Shown here: positions 11,334 to 22,261 of the stretch, in pieces | Numbering within the stretch: position 1 is the first letter of the stretch | How the letters are laid out: every line of letters starts with the position of its first letter | Assembly (NCBI GenBank): GCA_017979445.1 | Contig: CM030706.1 | Span: 22,709,884 to 22,773,883 of the forward strand | Length of the DNA stretch: 64,000 nt | Source of the DNA: Akebia trifoliata | Taxonomy: Eukaryota; Streptophyta; Magnoliopsida; Ranunculales; Lardizabalaceae | Reading direction: 5' to 3' | Notes under the pieces: model-generated | The model's input: the letters and a program-made list of their open reading frames with translations, nothing else | What the model was told of the DNA's origin: nothing | Databases searched by the model: none | Translations under genes and position numbers: made by a program

Positions 11334-11943
11334 GAGGTGCTCACACCCTATTTTGTATCAAATCATAAACCCTAAGAGAAGTAGGTCTAGAAGCTCCCCA
11401 GCCCCCCATAAACCCTAGTTTTGGAGCCCCAACTCCTTAGCTAACATCCCTCTTCAAATTTTAGTGTAGAAAAACACTCAAAAGCCTTCTAAAAACACCC
11501 CCAAATCCGCAACGAACTTGAAGAGTTCAGATTCAAAAACAAGGAGATACCTTGCCTCGGGATCCGAATCCAGTCAAATCCGAAAACAGAACAAAGCAAA
11601 GGAGCAGGTACAAGGAGCTCTTTTTGTCAGATCTGAGGGAACCAAGTCCTTGCTATCGGAAAGGTAATTTTTATTTTATTTATTTTTTTATCTAGGTTTT
11701 AGCAATGTAATTTACTTGGGAATTTAGTAGTAGAGACCGGCTTTGGCCGGGCGGGGTTGGTGCCTAACACCTTCCAACCCCGTAACTTGATCCCCGAATT
11801 AGATTTTTTTTTATGGTAGATTAGTTCCTTTTATCCATGTTAGAGTCAGTTTGGTTCCTAGACCACAATAACTAGGTGGCGACTCCCAAACCTCAAGGGT
11901 CAAAAGCGGATCCGCGCACCCCGCGGATCGAGGGCGCTTTCAG

Positions 11944-11961
11944 TGGCGACTCCACTGGGGA
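11944..11961 (+). promoter_or_regulatory. Primer-binding site of element C (tRNA-Arg type)
   Basis: Immediately after the 5' LTR and one spacer base lies TGGCGACTCCACTGGGGA. Its complement ends GGAGTCGCCA, the form of a tRNA-Arg 3' acceptor with CCA. tRNA-Arg priming is what I recall for Ogre/Tat elements. This is where minus-strand DNA synthesis would start. Confidence 0.8.
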
Positions 11962-12164
11962 CTATTGCGGATCAAACTTGAAAAACCCCAAGTATGGAGC
12001 ATTGCCAAGATGACCTAGTTTTTTTTATTTAGTTGGATTTATTTTATTTATTTTTTCTCTTTATTTATTTTTTTATCTTGATTGTAGATGATTTGGGCAT
12101 TGCATTTTTTTTCCAATTAAGGATCACTTTTTGATGACTCCTAAATAATGAAAGATTCAAATTA

Positions 12165-12960
12165 ACCTATGAAAATGATGGAATGATGGAGGTTGGACAG
12201 AAATATTAAAAACATTTTTAGAGAATATTCTAGCGAGAATTAAGTCTGGGAGCCTATTAATAAAATATAGATCTTATCGATTAGATTAATTTAGATCTGA
12301 TTTCACTCAATTCGTTATCGGAAGCCTTAGATATCATCGATGCAAGTTCAATTGTAAATCTGAAATTATTTCTGAATGAAAGTTGGGACAGCAACGTTAA
12401 AACTTTTTTACAGAATTCTCGTGAGAACTAAGTCGGGAACCTCTTAATAAAACGTAGATCTCGTTCGAGTAGATTAATTTAGAATCTGAGTTCACTCAAT
12501 TTCGTTACCGGAAGCCTTAGATATCATCGATGCAAGTTCAATCTGTAAATCTGGAATTATTTCTGAATGAAGTTGGGACAGCAACGTTTTAAAACTTTTT
12601 TACAGAATCTTTTAGTAAGAATTAAGTTTGGGAACCTATTAATAAAATGTAGATCTCGTCGAGTAGATTAATTTAGAATCTGAGTTAACTCAATTTCGTT
12701 ATCGGAAGCCTTAGATATCATCGATGCAAGTTCAATCTGTAAATCTGGAATTATTTCTGAATGAAAGTTGGGACAGCAACGTTAAAACTTTTTTACAGAA
12801 CATTCTGGTGAGAATTAAGTCTAGGCACCTATTAATAAAATGTAGATCTCATCGAGTAGATTAATTTAGAACTTGAGTTCACAAGATTTCGTTATCGGGA
12901 GCCTTAGTATCATCGATGCAAGTTCAGATTGTATTTTCCTAATTTATAGAAAATCTGAAT
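12165..12960 (+). repeat. Tandem array, about 4 copies of a ~190-bp unit, in the C leader
   Basis: Each unit contains AGTTGGGACAGCAACGTT, then a phrase like GAATTAAGTCTGGGAACC, then CGAGTAGATTAATTTAG and finally GGAAGCCTTAGATATCATCG. The GCAACG anchors fall at 12391, 12581 and 12776, so the unit is about 190-195 bp. A more diverged first copy starts near 12170. It lies between the primer site and gag. Such arrays inside Tat elements can seed satellite DNA. Confidence 0.85.
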
Positions 12961-14669
12961 TTATCTAATGTTGGCACAATTAATGTTCTTGAGAGTGAGC
13001 TCATCTCAACCATGTGTCATTATCATCAATGTAACACCTATTGGAATCTCGATTTATTTTGATCACCCAAAAGTGATCATTGATTGGACCTTAAAAATTA
13101 TAAAAAATTATGCCTATTGCAATGTTTGTTTGATCATTATCATATGCCATATGTATTGATTAATTTACCTTGATCTTGCTTGAAATACATGATTGATGTG
13201 ATGTGATGTAATGTTAATGTGCTTATGTGATGGGAATAATGTGATCTTAATTGAATATTCATATGATTTGAATGATTTTTGGTTTTGATTAAATGTATGA
13301 TTGGTTTGATTGGATCCATGGGCCCATTTGTTTGAAAAAGGTCCCGGGCACACCCCACCCTGTTTTGCACACACCACATGCACGTTACTGTTTTACTCAC
13401 TTACACGTCCATTTAGCCAACGTGGCACTAGTGCGTGTGGCCCGGTCTCTTCGGAGATGCGACGTCATTCATGAAACCCACAACTCCAGTCACGTACCTT
13501 AGGGTATATCAAACTGGGGCATTAATACCGTCTGATCAGGTGATTCTGAGAGATATATTGATGCACCCAGGCTGGGGCAACCTGAGCCTTTGTCCTATTG
13601 TAAGCCACACAGTCACATGTCCCGATTGCCAACGTAGTACTAATACGTGGTCGGTCCCCTCGTGGGATGCCAAACCATTATATGAAAGCTACAACTCTTG
13701 ACTCGTACCCGTAGGTATAAAAGGTAATCTAAGTATATCAATTGCACTTCTTGGTCAAAACCGATGCCTAAGCAAGATCTTGCCCCGCTGTACCCTACTG
13801 TACGAGGGGGATAGACTACGTCTATTCTAGACGAGAGGTATTTAAGTGGGCCCTTGCTCAGCATTGTGCGCCACCTCTCAACTGGAGATCAAACTGGCTG
13901 TTTTTGGCTTCAGAGAAGTGAGTTGAGGTTTTAGATTATCACCTATACGGTATATCAAACCAAGTCACCACATATCGAGAGGTATATAGGTGTGCTTAGG
14001 CAAGGGTGGCTAGATATAAAAATGCATTGCACGTAGTAAACCTAGAGTCTAGAAGCCTTCCTATAGGTCACAACCCGAATTGACTATGGGTGTTCCTGGG
14101 TTGCTTTATTCAATCCAACCAACAGGTAGGTAGGCGGACCGATCCAGAATAATCAAACAAAATCCGTAATATCGGTCCTACCCAATCGGTGAAATGTTAC
14201 TGATTAATTTGAACCACTTAAACCAGTTGACCCAATGGACAAATTGATCAAACTGATCAATACCAAATCAGTTGGACTAATTGGTTTCACTTTTAAAGAT
14301 CCAGACCACTTTATCTAGAAAGATTCTATCTTAAGATCAAATTAATTTATCTGATCAAAGGTTCAATCCCAATCAGGGGTAGACCCGCATCTAACCTTTC
14401 TCACTTTCTTGGTCACTATAGACTTATGGTGCATTTGGATTCGATTTTCCGTCAGACTTGGGCTATTTTATGTCAAAACTTTAATCATGTGGTTAAGAGT
14501 CTAACCTTTAGAGTCAATGGTTAACCTTGGTTTACTTCCAATCAGGTGATAATTGGTCCTAAACGTTCTAAACCTCCATCTGTACCACTTTGGGTCCGTG
14601 AAAAGAGTCGTCTTTCTAGAGTACCATTGCCAAGTAGTCAGTCTTTGCCACAAGAAAGAAACGAGTACC
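12961..14669 (+). other. Long 5' leader of element C, non-coding
   Basis: No protein domain is recognisable in these 1.7 kb between the 190-bp array and gag. Short ORFs occur at 12968-13159 and 13293-13701 but have no family features. The leader contains the block 13738-13890, which also occurs in the leader of the Athila element D. Confidence 0.6.
13738..13890 (+). repeat. Leader block shared by element C and Athila element D
   Basis: This stretch matches the complement of 38969-39106 in conserved islands: CAATTGCACTTCTTGGTCA, AAGATCTT, GGGGATAGACT and GCATTGTGCGCCACCTC. In both elements it lies in the leader upstream of gag and in the transcription direction. C and D otherwise differ in LTRs, primer sites and gag, so this is an isolated patch of similarity. 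Confidence 0.8.
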
Positions 14670-16061
14670 ATGGATGATGCTGCGCTCCGTCAGATTTTAG
14701 AATCTTTTCAAGCCCAGATTATTGCCTCTGTCCAAACACAAATCGAATCCCTGAAAATTGAAAAGGGAAAAAGATAAAGCTATAGAACCTCAGGATGTGT
14801 TTGACCTCGTTGAAAACCAAGAAGATGATCAGTTACACGTTGACCCTATCCTAGCTCATCGAATAACTCAAGTTGAAACTGCTTTGAAGAACATCAAAGA
14901 CCCTGATGATCTTACTCTTGGATTAGGGTCAATGACCTTGTTTCCCACGGTCCGTCTACCAGAAAAGTTCACAATGCCAGATATGGAGAAGTTTGACGGT
15001 ATTGGATGCCCTAGGACTCACTTAAAAGTATATGTCGGCATAATGCAATCTCAGGGTCTAAGTGAAGAACAGATGGCTCAACTTTTTCAAAGAACCCTGA
15101 CAGGTCCTGCACTATGCTGGTTAATGTCATTGGACTCATCTCGGGTAAGAACATGGCATGAATTGATGAAAGAGTTTATTGGTCGATATTCATTCAACAC
15201 GGATATTGAACTCACAAGAAGAGATTTAGAAACTACTAAACAAAAACCTGGGGAAACTTTCACTGAGTTCATTGCTCGATGGAGAGCTAAAGCCGTTCAA
15301 CTGTGGGACCGACCTCAAGAGAAGGAACAAGTTAAGATTATCCTCAGGAATCTCACTCCAAATTATGCCAAGTACTTGATGCCTCAGTACCTTCCTACTT
15401 TTCAATCCCTCCTTGAGGCTGAAATCAAGTTGAGGATGCCTACTCTTCGGGACTTTTTGGTAACTCGTCTGAGTCAAAACCCAAACATTTCAAGCCTAAT
15501 GTCAATTCCTTACAAGTGGCCAACACCTCCTTCGCACTATCTCCTCAAGCTACTCAACCTTCACAAACTAAGCCTAGGAGACAGTTTGCCAATCTTGGAA
15601 TGTCCCTTAGTGTTGCTTATCAAAAATTGATGATGAAAAGGGGATTGTTGACGCCTTTACAACCTAAGCATTTGCCTAATCCTCTTCCTCCAAACATGGA
15701 TAATGGGCAATTCTGTGAATTCCATCAGATGCCTGGTCATGTTCTTGACAGGTGTATTACTCTCAGACATGCTATCCAAGACCTTATTGAGCAAGGAAAA
15801 GTCACCATACCCACTCCTACTACTCCCAATGTTAAGACTAACCCTTTGCCTACTTTTCAAAATCAACCCCCTCCTACTCTGAACCTAATATCCATATCCA
15901 AACCCGAATCAATTGATTCAGTTTCCTTCATTCACCCAATGGGTCTTAACAGTGCATTCGCTCCATGCCAGAATGAGCACAACTACCCTAAGGCAACGAC
16001 AGAACTGAAGAACAAGGAAATATTGAAGCAACGGATTGTCGCGCATATGACAGAGGCTTGA
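14670..16061 (+). pseudogene. gag: gag of element C (two frameshifts)
   Basis: Gag builds the capsid and packages element RNA. The likely start is the ATG at 14670 in ACC-ATG-GAT context. The frame shifts near 14760-14775, then runs to about 15440 through the Retrotrans_gag domain (PDMEKFDGIGCPRTHLKVYV, MAQLFQRTLTGPALCWL, LETTKQKPGETFTEFIARW). It shifts back near 15430-15470 and ends with a stop at 16059-16061. The C-terminal zinc knuckle is C-X2-H-X4-GH-X4-C-type at 15714-15755 (CEFHQMPGHVLDRC), followed by LRHAIQDLIEQG, a standard Tat/Ogre gag arrangement. No protease follows. A repaired frame would be roughly 460 residues. Confidence 0.85.
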
Positions 16062-17450
16062 ATCAAAATATGAAGAGATAGTAAAAGCAGGCAAGTTCAA
16101 GTCATCCATCGAAGATAACCGAAGTGGCATAGACTCTAGATTGTGTCCCTCTATTCATAATGATGTCATCTTTTAAGTTTTCTTAGTTTTTTTTTTAGCT
16201 TCAATTGCGTCAGTCTTTGAATTCAGTTAGCCATCTTTATTTTTGGGTTTTAGTAAGGTTTGTCAGTTTGTGTTCTTTTTTATTCTAATAAAGAAGCTTT
16301 TGATTATCATGTGTGCAATAATGATGTGAACATAAAATCTAACATGAGAAATGACTTAAAGCTCACTAATCAAATTTGATAAATATTGGAATTAAAGAGT
16401 ACACTCAAGAAGTGCAAATTGGTGATACATATCCTCAGGAGAACATGAGAGCATAGTAAACTTACTTGAGAAATTCAACAATATTTCTTGCATGGTCTCA
16501 TAAGGATATATAGATGGATCGCATAAAAATATAGATCAAGACATGTAGTCAAGGGTGAACTTCAAAGTCGAAGATTATTGGTCAAAAATGATATAGCTGA
16601 AGGCATCGATAAAGACACTAAGACTTACAAGTGGATCTACCAGGTTTCTCACTCAAAAGAGGAGAATTTTCATTCATAAGAGAATAAAAGAGTTTCTCGA
16701 AATTTTAGAGTTAGAAAACTCAATCATACTCGATTTCACAAAAGAAGACTGAAGAATATTCATTCTCAAAAGAAGACCTTGCTCGACAGAGCAATTCAGA
16801 TATCGAATTCCTGAAACTTTGACCAAGTCAAGCAGCATTCACCAAAGGAGGCCTTCTTTGGTCGAACAATCATCCTGTCTTACCAAAAAAAAAAAAAAAA
16901 ACCTTCTTTAGCCCCTCGCAGTCTTTTAAAAGAAAAATAAAAGCAGTAGCCTCTTCTTTCTAAACCATACCAACCAACCTTGGGAGGGAATCTTAGTATG
17001 AACTACGTTTTGACCTGATCCCAAAAGGAAAAAAGAAATATTTGGGGTACGTAGGCAACCTGAGAAGTTATTACTCCGGTCGGTCATTAAAAGAAAAATG
17101 TATTCTCTTAAGGAAAGTGTCATCCAAAAGAGAAATCTACTATTGAAATGTTCAAAAGAAAAGAATGCCAAACTAAGAGCATTAGAAAAAAGAATCAGAA
17201 GAATTGATAAAAAGAAAAGAATGCCAAACTAGGGGCATTTAGAAAAAAAAATCAAAATAATTGATAGAAGAAGAAGAGAGAATATCAAACTAGGGGCATT
17301 TTGGGAAGTTGAGCCTTATACCTTTTCTTTCTAAACCATATCCTAAGCCCACCTATTAAGTCCTCCTGAAGGCTAATTGACTCGGTTAAGGTGCAGGAAA
17401 CTGAGAAATCGTCGATTTGATTACACAAGATCATCAAGAAAAAAAAGAGA
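16062..17450 (+). other. Non-coding remainder of C where pol would be expected
   Basis: No protease, RT, RNase H or integrase motif is seen. At 16999-17065 lies a motif known from Tat/Ogre 3' regions: TATGAACTACGT, TGACCTGATCCC and GGTACGTAGGCAACCTG in that order. Purine-rich low-complexity sequence surrounds it, and the phrase GAATGCCAAACTAGGGGCATT recurs near 17165, 17220 and 17283. Confidence 0.65.
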
Positions 17451-17451
17451 A

Positions 17452-17642
17452 GCCCGCTAAGTCGAAAACCTGAAAAGGCGGCTTAGGCAAAATTTAGGGC
17501 ATAACCATGAAAAAGAAAGCCTGCTAGGTTGAAACCTGAAAAGGCGACCTAGGCAAAAATCAAGGTATTATAGAAAAAGAAAGAGCAAAGCCCGCTAGAT
17601 TGAAAACCTGAAGAGGCGATCTAGGCAAAAATTAGGGCATCA
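17452..17642 (+). repeat. Three ~66-bp tandem units (CCTGAAAAGGCG type)
   Basis: Each unit has GCCCGCTA-GT-GAAAACCTGAAAAGGCG followed by CTAGGCAAAAA and AGGGCAT, starting near 17452, 17519 and 17590. This CCTGAAAAGGCG phrase is common in 3' parts of Tat/Ogre-type elements. Confidence 0.7.
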
Positions 17643-18396
17643 TCAAATGGGAGGAAAGGTCCCGTCAAGAAGAAAAATTCAGAAGGAAGCTGTGTGCAGA
17701 AACTGCAGAACCATTCAAGCCACGATATTTGTCTTTTAGCCAAGAGCTCACATCCGACAAAGACAATATTGAAGTCGAAAAAAATCAGAAGTCATCTTGA
17801 ACATTGTAGGATCTTCAAAAGTATGTTTACTTGTTCAAGTGTTCGCTAATGGAAGATGTAGAATCATCAACCACTTTGAAGAGGAAGATCTTTTATTCTA
17901 ATATTTATCAAGATTTTTTAAGTCCAGCTCAAGCATTTTTCAAAAGAAATTCGAAAGAAAATGATCAATTCTTTATTGCACATATGATAATCTTAAGAGT
18001 CTTAAATTTAAGAGAATGTCAGTTCTTCTATCTATCATACATCAGAGTCCATATTTTTCAAGCGTAATCCATTCCATCAGTCTCGTAGTCAAGTCCCAAT
18101 TAAAGCCAACCTTGAAACTAGGGGCATTTTTGAAGGTCATTTAAATCCAAAATTTTTGTTCTTAATCACATGATAAAAAGAAAATCATACAAAAGCTTAA
18201 AAGTCTGGCGAAACCCAATGATAATTATGAATCTAGATGCATGATAAGCCAATAAAGGCCTGATCTTTCAAACTTTGAGCTCGATTTTGAATCATATAAT
18301 CAATTAATAGGATTGTTTAAGTTCCTATAAATCTAAGCCCGAGAAACGTGGCTTAGTAAGTCGAGTCCGAGAGAGAACGAGACTCCAACTTTTTTG
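17643..18396 (+). other. Non-coding spacer in 3' part of C
   Basis: No domain is recognisable. A 78-codon ORF at 17831-18067 has no family signature. The phrase CTAGGGGCATTTT at 18119-18131 continues the low-complexity motif seen further upstream. Confidence 0.5.
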
Positions 18397-19060
18397 AATC
18401 ATAGAATGAATGGGCTTGTTGAAGTGCCTATAAACCTAAGTTCGAGTCCGAGAAACGAGACTCCAACTTGTTGAATCATAGAATGAATAGGCTTTTTGAA
18501 GTGCCTACAAACCTAAGTTCGAGTCCGAGAACGAGAGACTCCAACTTGTTGAATCATAGAATGAATAGACTTTTTGAAGTGCCTACAAACCTAAGTTCGA
18601 GTCCGAGAAACGAGACTCCAACTTGTTGAATCATAGAATGAATAGGCTTTTTGAAGTGCCTACAAACCTAAGTTCGAGTCCGAGAAACGAGACTCCAACT
18701 TTTGAATCATAGAATGAATAGGCTTTTTGAAGTGCCTACAAACCTAAGTTCGAGTCCGAGAAACGAGACTCCTAACTTTTTGAATCATAAAATATAGGCT
18801 TTTTGAAGTGCCTACAAACCGAAGTTCGAGTAGAAACGAGACTCCAATTTTTGAATCATAGAATGAATAGGCTTTTTGAAGTGCCTACAAACCTAAGTTC
18901 AAGTCCGAGAAACGAGACTCCAACTTTTTGAATAATATATAGGCTTTTTGAAGTGCCTATAAACCTAAGTTCGAGTCCGAGAAATGAGACTCCAACGTTT
19001 TGAATCATAGGCTTTTTGAAGTGCCTATTAACCTTAGTTCGAGTCAGATGAGAAATGAGA
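18397..19060 (+). repeat. Tandem array, about 9 copies of a ~77-bp unit, in C
   Basis: The unit runs GAATCATAGAATGAATAGGC, TTTTTGAAGTGCCTACAAAC, CTAAGTTCGAGTCCGAGAAA and CGAGACTCCAACTTGTT, 77 bases in all. Most copies are close to identical; outer copies are shortened or diverged and related phrases extend from about 18350 to 19210. Copy-to-copy similarity this high implies recent amplification or homogenisation. Confidence 0.88.
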
Positions 19061-19677
19061 CTTCAATTTTAATAGGATTGTTTAAGTTCCTGCAAACCTT
19101 AGCCAGAGTCCGAGAAACGAGACTCCAGCTTTGTTTGAAATCATATTGAATTAATAGGATTGTTTAAGTTCCTTAGCCTGAGAAGCTTGGCTACAATAGG
19201 CTCCAGTCAAATAAATGAGACTCAAACTTTTTCGAACTCTAAAAAGAATTTCAAATAGGATTTAACGAAGTTCCTACAATGTTATAACTCCAATTACCTT
19301 TGTTAAACCTTGCTATGATTGTTTTCGTTGCATAAGTGCATCTCAATTTTGAATCATTATTGTCAGTGAGAGAAGATCTCTAGGACCTGGCACATTTTTA
19401 CTTAGTTTCACACAGCATCACACCATTGCACACACGTGTACTTTTGCATCAGTCAGGGAGAATCTTCTAAAATTCGAGGATCTGACATCGTCAGTGAGAG
19501 TTCAAGCTCGAGGACTTGACAACCTTTTAGTTCGGGAAGAGTTTTACGCTAAAGGATCCGAACACCCTGACGAATTGCTAAATCAGGCTGCAAAATGAAC
19601 TGTCACTAGCTTTGGCATTCGGATATCGCACTATCTACCAAAATAGATTTGCTATCTAGTTTGCTTCAACCCTCTGC
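19061..19677 (+). other. Non-coding 3' end of C internal region
   Basis: Decaying copies of the 77-bp unit run on to about 19210. Beyond that, nothing is recognised apart from repeated GAGAGTTCAAGCTCGAGGAC-like phrases near 19400-19530. Confidence 0.45.
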
Positions 19678-19691
19678 CAAAGAGGGGCATC
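19678..19691 (+). promoter_or_regulatory. Polypurine tract of element C
   Basis: AAAGAGGGGCATC directly precedes the 3' LTR start TGTAGACACC. This is the expected primer site for plus-strand synthesis and the usual form in Tat elements. Confidence 0.75.
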
Positions 19692-21456
19692 TGTAGACAC
19701 CCCATTTTTGCACTCGCCTGATTAATCAACTCGTCAACCCGATCGCAAGGATTCCCAATGATGGATGTGTATTCCATTGCTTTACTTTGTTACCAGATTT
19801 GTTTCAGAAATCCAGATGAGGTATCTCGAATTGACAAAACCTTAGAAACCACGCTACGCTAGGAAAATACGACCCCAGAAACCTAGAAATCATCATCTTG
19901 CAGACCAAAAAGAAGCTTCACGATAAAAATCACTAAAAATTGACCAAATTACCAAAATACCCCTAACCTCAAAATAACTCTAGAGCCTACGTTACGCTTA
20001 GGAAAACTCTCTCGAACACATAAAATAACAAATCGGAACCAAATAAATCATTTCACCAATTTTAACAGAATTTGACAAAATTACGAAAATGCCCCTCATA
20101 AAGTTCACAATCATTTCACACAAAAAATTTCATAAATAACACAAAATAATATTTCCATTGAATTCCTTATGAAAAATCGATTCTAAAACATCCTAGAACA
20201 TTAAAAACCGACTTAAAACGTGAAAAGTCCTCTCCGGGGGCAAAACGGTAATTTCATAATTTTCATAATTAAAAAATTCGAAATTAATAAATAAAACATT
20301 AAATAATTAAAGTGAAACATTAATGAAATTAATTTAAAAATTTGAACCTAAAAAATCGATTAATCGGACTCTCAGGCAAAATTGTTGAGGGTTCGTGAGA
20401 TATTTCTTTACGGACCCCTCCATTTGGGGGTCCAAAGAATTAAAGAAATAATGAAAGGGGCCTTCTCCAAAAATTAAAAGTAAATCAAGCAAGACTAAAG
20501 TCAAGGTATTAAAGTCAATCAAGTGAGACTGAAGTCAAAATTAAAGTCAATTAAGCAAGACTGAAGTCAAGTCAATCAATTAAGACTAAAGTCAAAACAT
20601 TAAAAGTCAATCAAATAAGACCAAAAGTCATAATAGAATTCTAATTAAATAATAACTCTATCTAATAGAGTTCTAACTTAAAAATAATTCTACCTAAAAC
20701 AATTTGAATTAAAACACAATTTTACCTAAAATAATTCTAATTAAAATACAATTCTACCTAAAACAAGTCAAATTAAAACACAACTCTAATTAAAAGATCT
20801 CTAATTAAACACTAACTCTATCCAAATCAACCCCTAAAAACATCTATAAATAGAGGTGCTCACACCCTATTTTCGTATCAAATCATAAACCCTAAGAGAA
20901 GTAGGTCTAGAAGCTCCCCTAGCCCCCCATAAACCCTAGTTTTGGAGCCCCAACTCCTTAGCTAACATCCCTCCTTCAATTTTAGTCTATAAAACACTCA
21001 AAAGCCTTCTAAAAACACCCCCAAATCCGCAACGAACTTGAAGAGTTCAGATTCAAAAACAAGGAGATACCTTGCCTCGGAGATCCGAAGTCAAATCCGG
21101 AAACAGAACAAAGCAAAGGAGCACGGTACAAGGAGCTCTTTTTGTCAGATCTGAGGGAACCAAGTCCTTGCCATCGGAAAGGTAAATTTTTATTTTTATT
21201 TATTTTTTATCTAGGTTTTAGCAATGTAATTTACTTGGGAATTTAGTAGAGACCGGCTTTGGCCGGGCGGGGTTGGTGCCTAACACCTTCCAACCCCGTA
21301 ACTTGATCCCCGAATTCAGATTTTTTATGGTAGATTAGTTCCTTTTATCCATGTTAGAGTCAGTTTGGTTCCTAGACCACAATAACTAGGTGGCGACTCC
21401 CAAACCTCAAGGGTCAAAAGCGGATCCGCGCACCCCGCGGATCGAGGGCGCTTTCA
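19692..21456 (+). repeat. 3' LTR of element C
   Basis: It matches 10159-11942 over its full length with the same TGTAGACACC start and GCGCTTTCA end. The TATA box is at 20845-20852. The U5 copy of the primer-site decamer TGGCGACTCC is at 21391-21400. Confidence 0.93.
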
Positions 21457-21461
21457 ACAGT
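21457..21461. repeat. Target-site duplication ACAGT (right copy)
   Basis: Matches 10154-10158 exactly. The RT reading frame of element B resumes immediately after it. Confidence 0.93.
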
Positions 21462-22240
21462 TTAAGGTTAAATCTGACAAAATGCATATTCGGGGCGACA
21501 TAAGGCAAGTTACTAGGGTTCATTGTCAATAGAAGAGGTATCGAGATAGATCTGGCAAAAACCAAGTATATCCTCGAGATGAAAGCACCCGTTTCAGATA
21601 GAGATGTTCGGGCATTCTTGGGGAGAATACAGTATATCAGTCGATTTATCGCTTAGCTTACACCTATCTGTGAACCAGTCTTCAAGCTACTCAAGAAGGA
21701 TATGTCGAAGAAGTGGAACAAGGACTGTCAGGAAGCGTTCGACAAGATCAAGCAATATCTGCTCAATCCACTAGTCTTGGTCCCTCCTACTCCAGGGCAA
21801 CCCCTATTGATGTACATCTCAGTGCAAGAAACGTCAATGGTGTGTGTGCTAGGACAACACGATGAATCAGGACGGAAGGAACAAGCTATCTACTATCTCA
21901 GCAAGAAATTTATCGAGTACGAAGTAAAATATTCAACACTTGAGAAGATTTGCTGTGCATTAGTCTGGGCATCTCAACGACTGCGTCATTATTTGCTCAG
22001 TTACTCGACTATGCTTACAGTCAGGATGGACCCCCTAAAGTACCTTTTCGAGAAATCAACATTAACAGGTCGCACAACGAAATGGCAACTGTTATTATCC
22101 GAGTTTGACATCACCTATGTCACTCAAAAGTCCATCAAAGGGCAAGCCATTGCAGACCACCTAGTCGAGCATCCACTGCCTGATTACAAGCCACTAAGAC
22201 AAACTTTCTGGATGAAGCCATACTATTTACCGAGATTGAA
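21462..22240 (+). pseudogene. pol: RT end and RNase H of Tat element B, right part
   Basis: The RT thumb (LTKCIFG, GKLLGFIVNRRGIEID, RAFLGRIQYISRFIA) continues from before element C. The RNase H domain follows (PLLMYISVQETSMVCVLGQ, AIYYLSKKF, YSTLEKICCALVWA, HYLLSYSTMLTV). RNase H removes the RNA strand after copying. Stops lie near 21510 and at 21655. The 204-codon open stretch 21702-22316 holds most of the domain. Its C-terminal end has the usual connection to a second RNase H-like domain. Confidence 0.85.
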
Positions 22241-22261
22241 AATGATGATGATGACGAAGAA

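Larger units (their letters stand above)
10159..11942 (+). repeat. 5' LTR of element C
   Basis: The LTR starts TGTAGACACCCC and ends GGGCGCTTTCA. It pairs with 19692-21456, differing mainly by scattered substitutions and 1-15 base indels. U3 contains AAGTC-rich short repeats (about 10955-11110) and a TATAAATA box at 11326-11333. U5 contains the phrase TGGCGACTCC at 11877-11886, an exact copy of the first ten bases of the primer-binding site. Related solo or partial copies lie at 25295-26975 (minus) and 46729-48024 (plus). Confidence 0.92.
10159..21456 (+). mobile_element. Element C: complete gag-only Tat-type LTR retrotransposon
   Basis: This 11,298-bp element has both LTRs (1,784 and 1,765 bp), a tRNA-Arg-type primer site, a polypurine tract, one gag gene and a perfect 5-bp target duplication. 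About 7.7 kb lies between the LTRs. No protease, RT, RNase H or integrase motif was found in any frame I could follow, so it is non-autonomous. This architecture matches the class called TR-GAG in plants (terminal repeats plus gag only). It carries two large tandem arrays (about 190-bp and 77-bp units). It is inserted in the sense direction in the RT gene of element B. Confidence 0.88.

Noticed and set aside
11944..11961. Possible tRNA gene from the tRNA-Arg-like match
   Set aside because: Only the complement of a tRNA 3' end is present at the LTR edge, which is a primer-binding site and not a tRNA gene.
13140..13864. Several short ORFs in the leader of element C
   Set aside because: No start context, family motif or codon pattern supports them, and they overlap on both strands.
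18397..19060. Regular 77-bp repeats that could recall a CRISPR array
   Set aside because: The units are directly adjacent without unique spacers, and the DNA is plant retroelement sequence.
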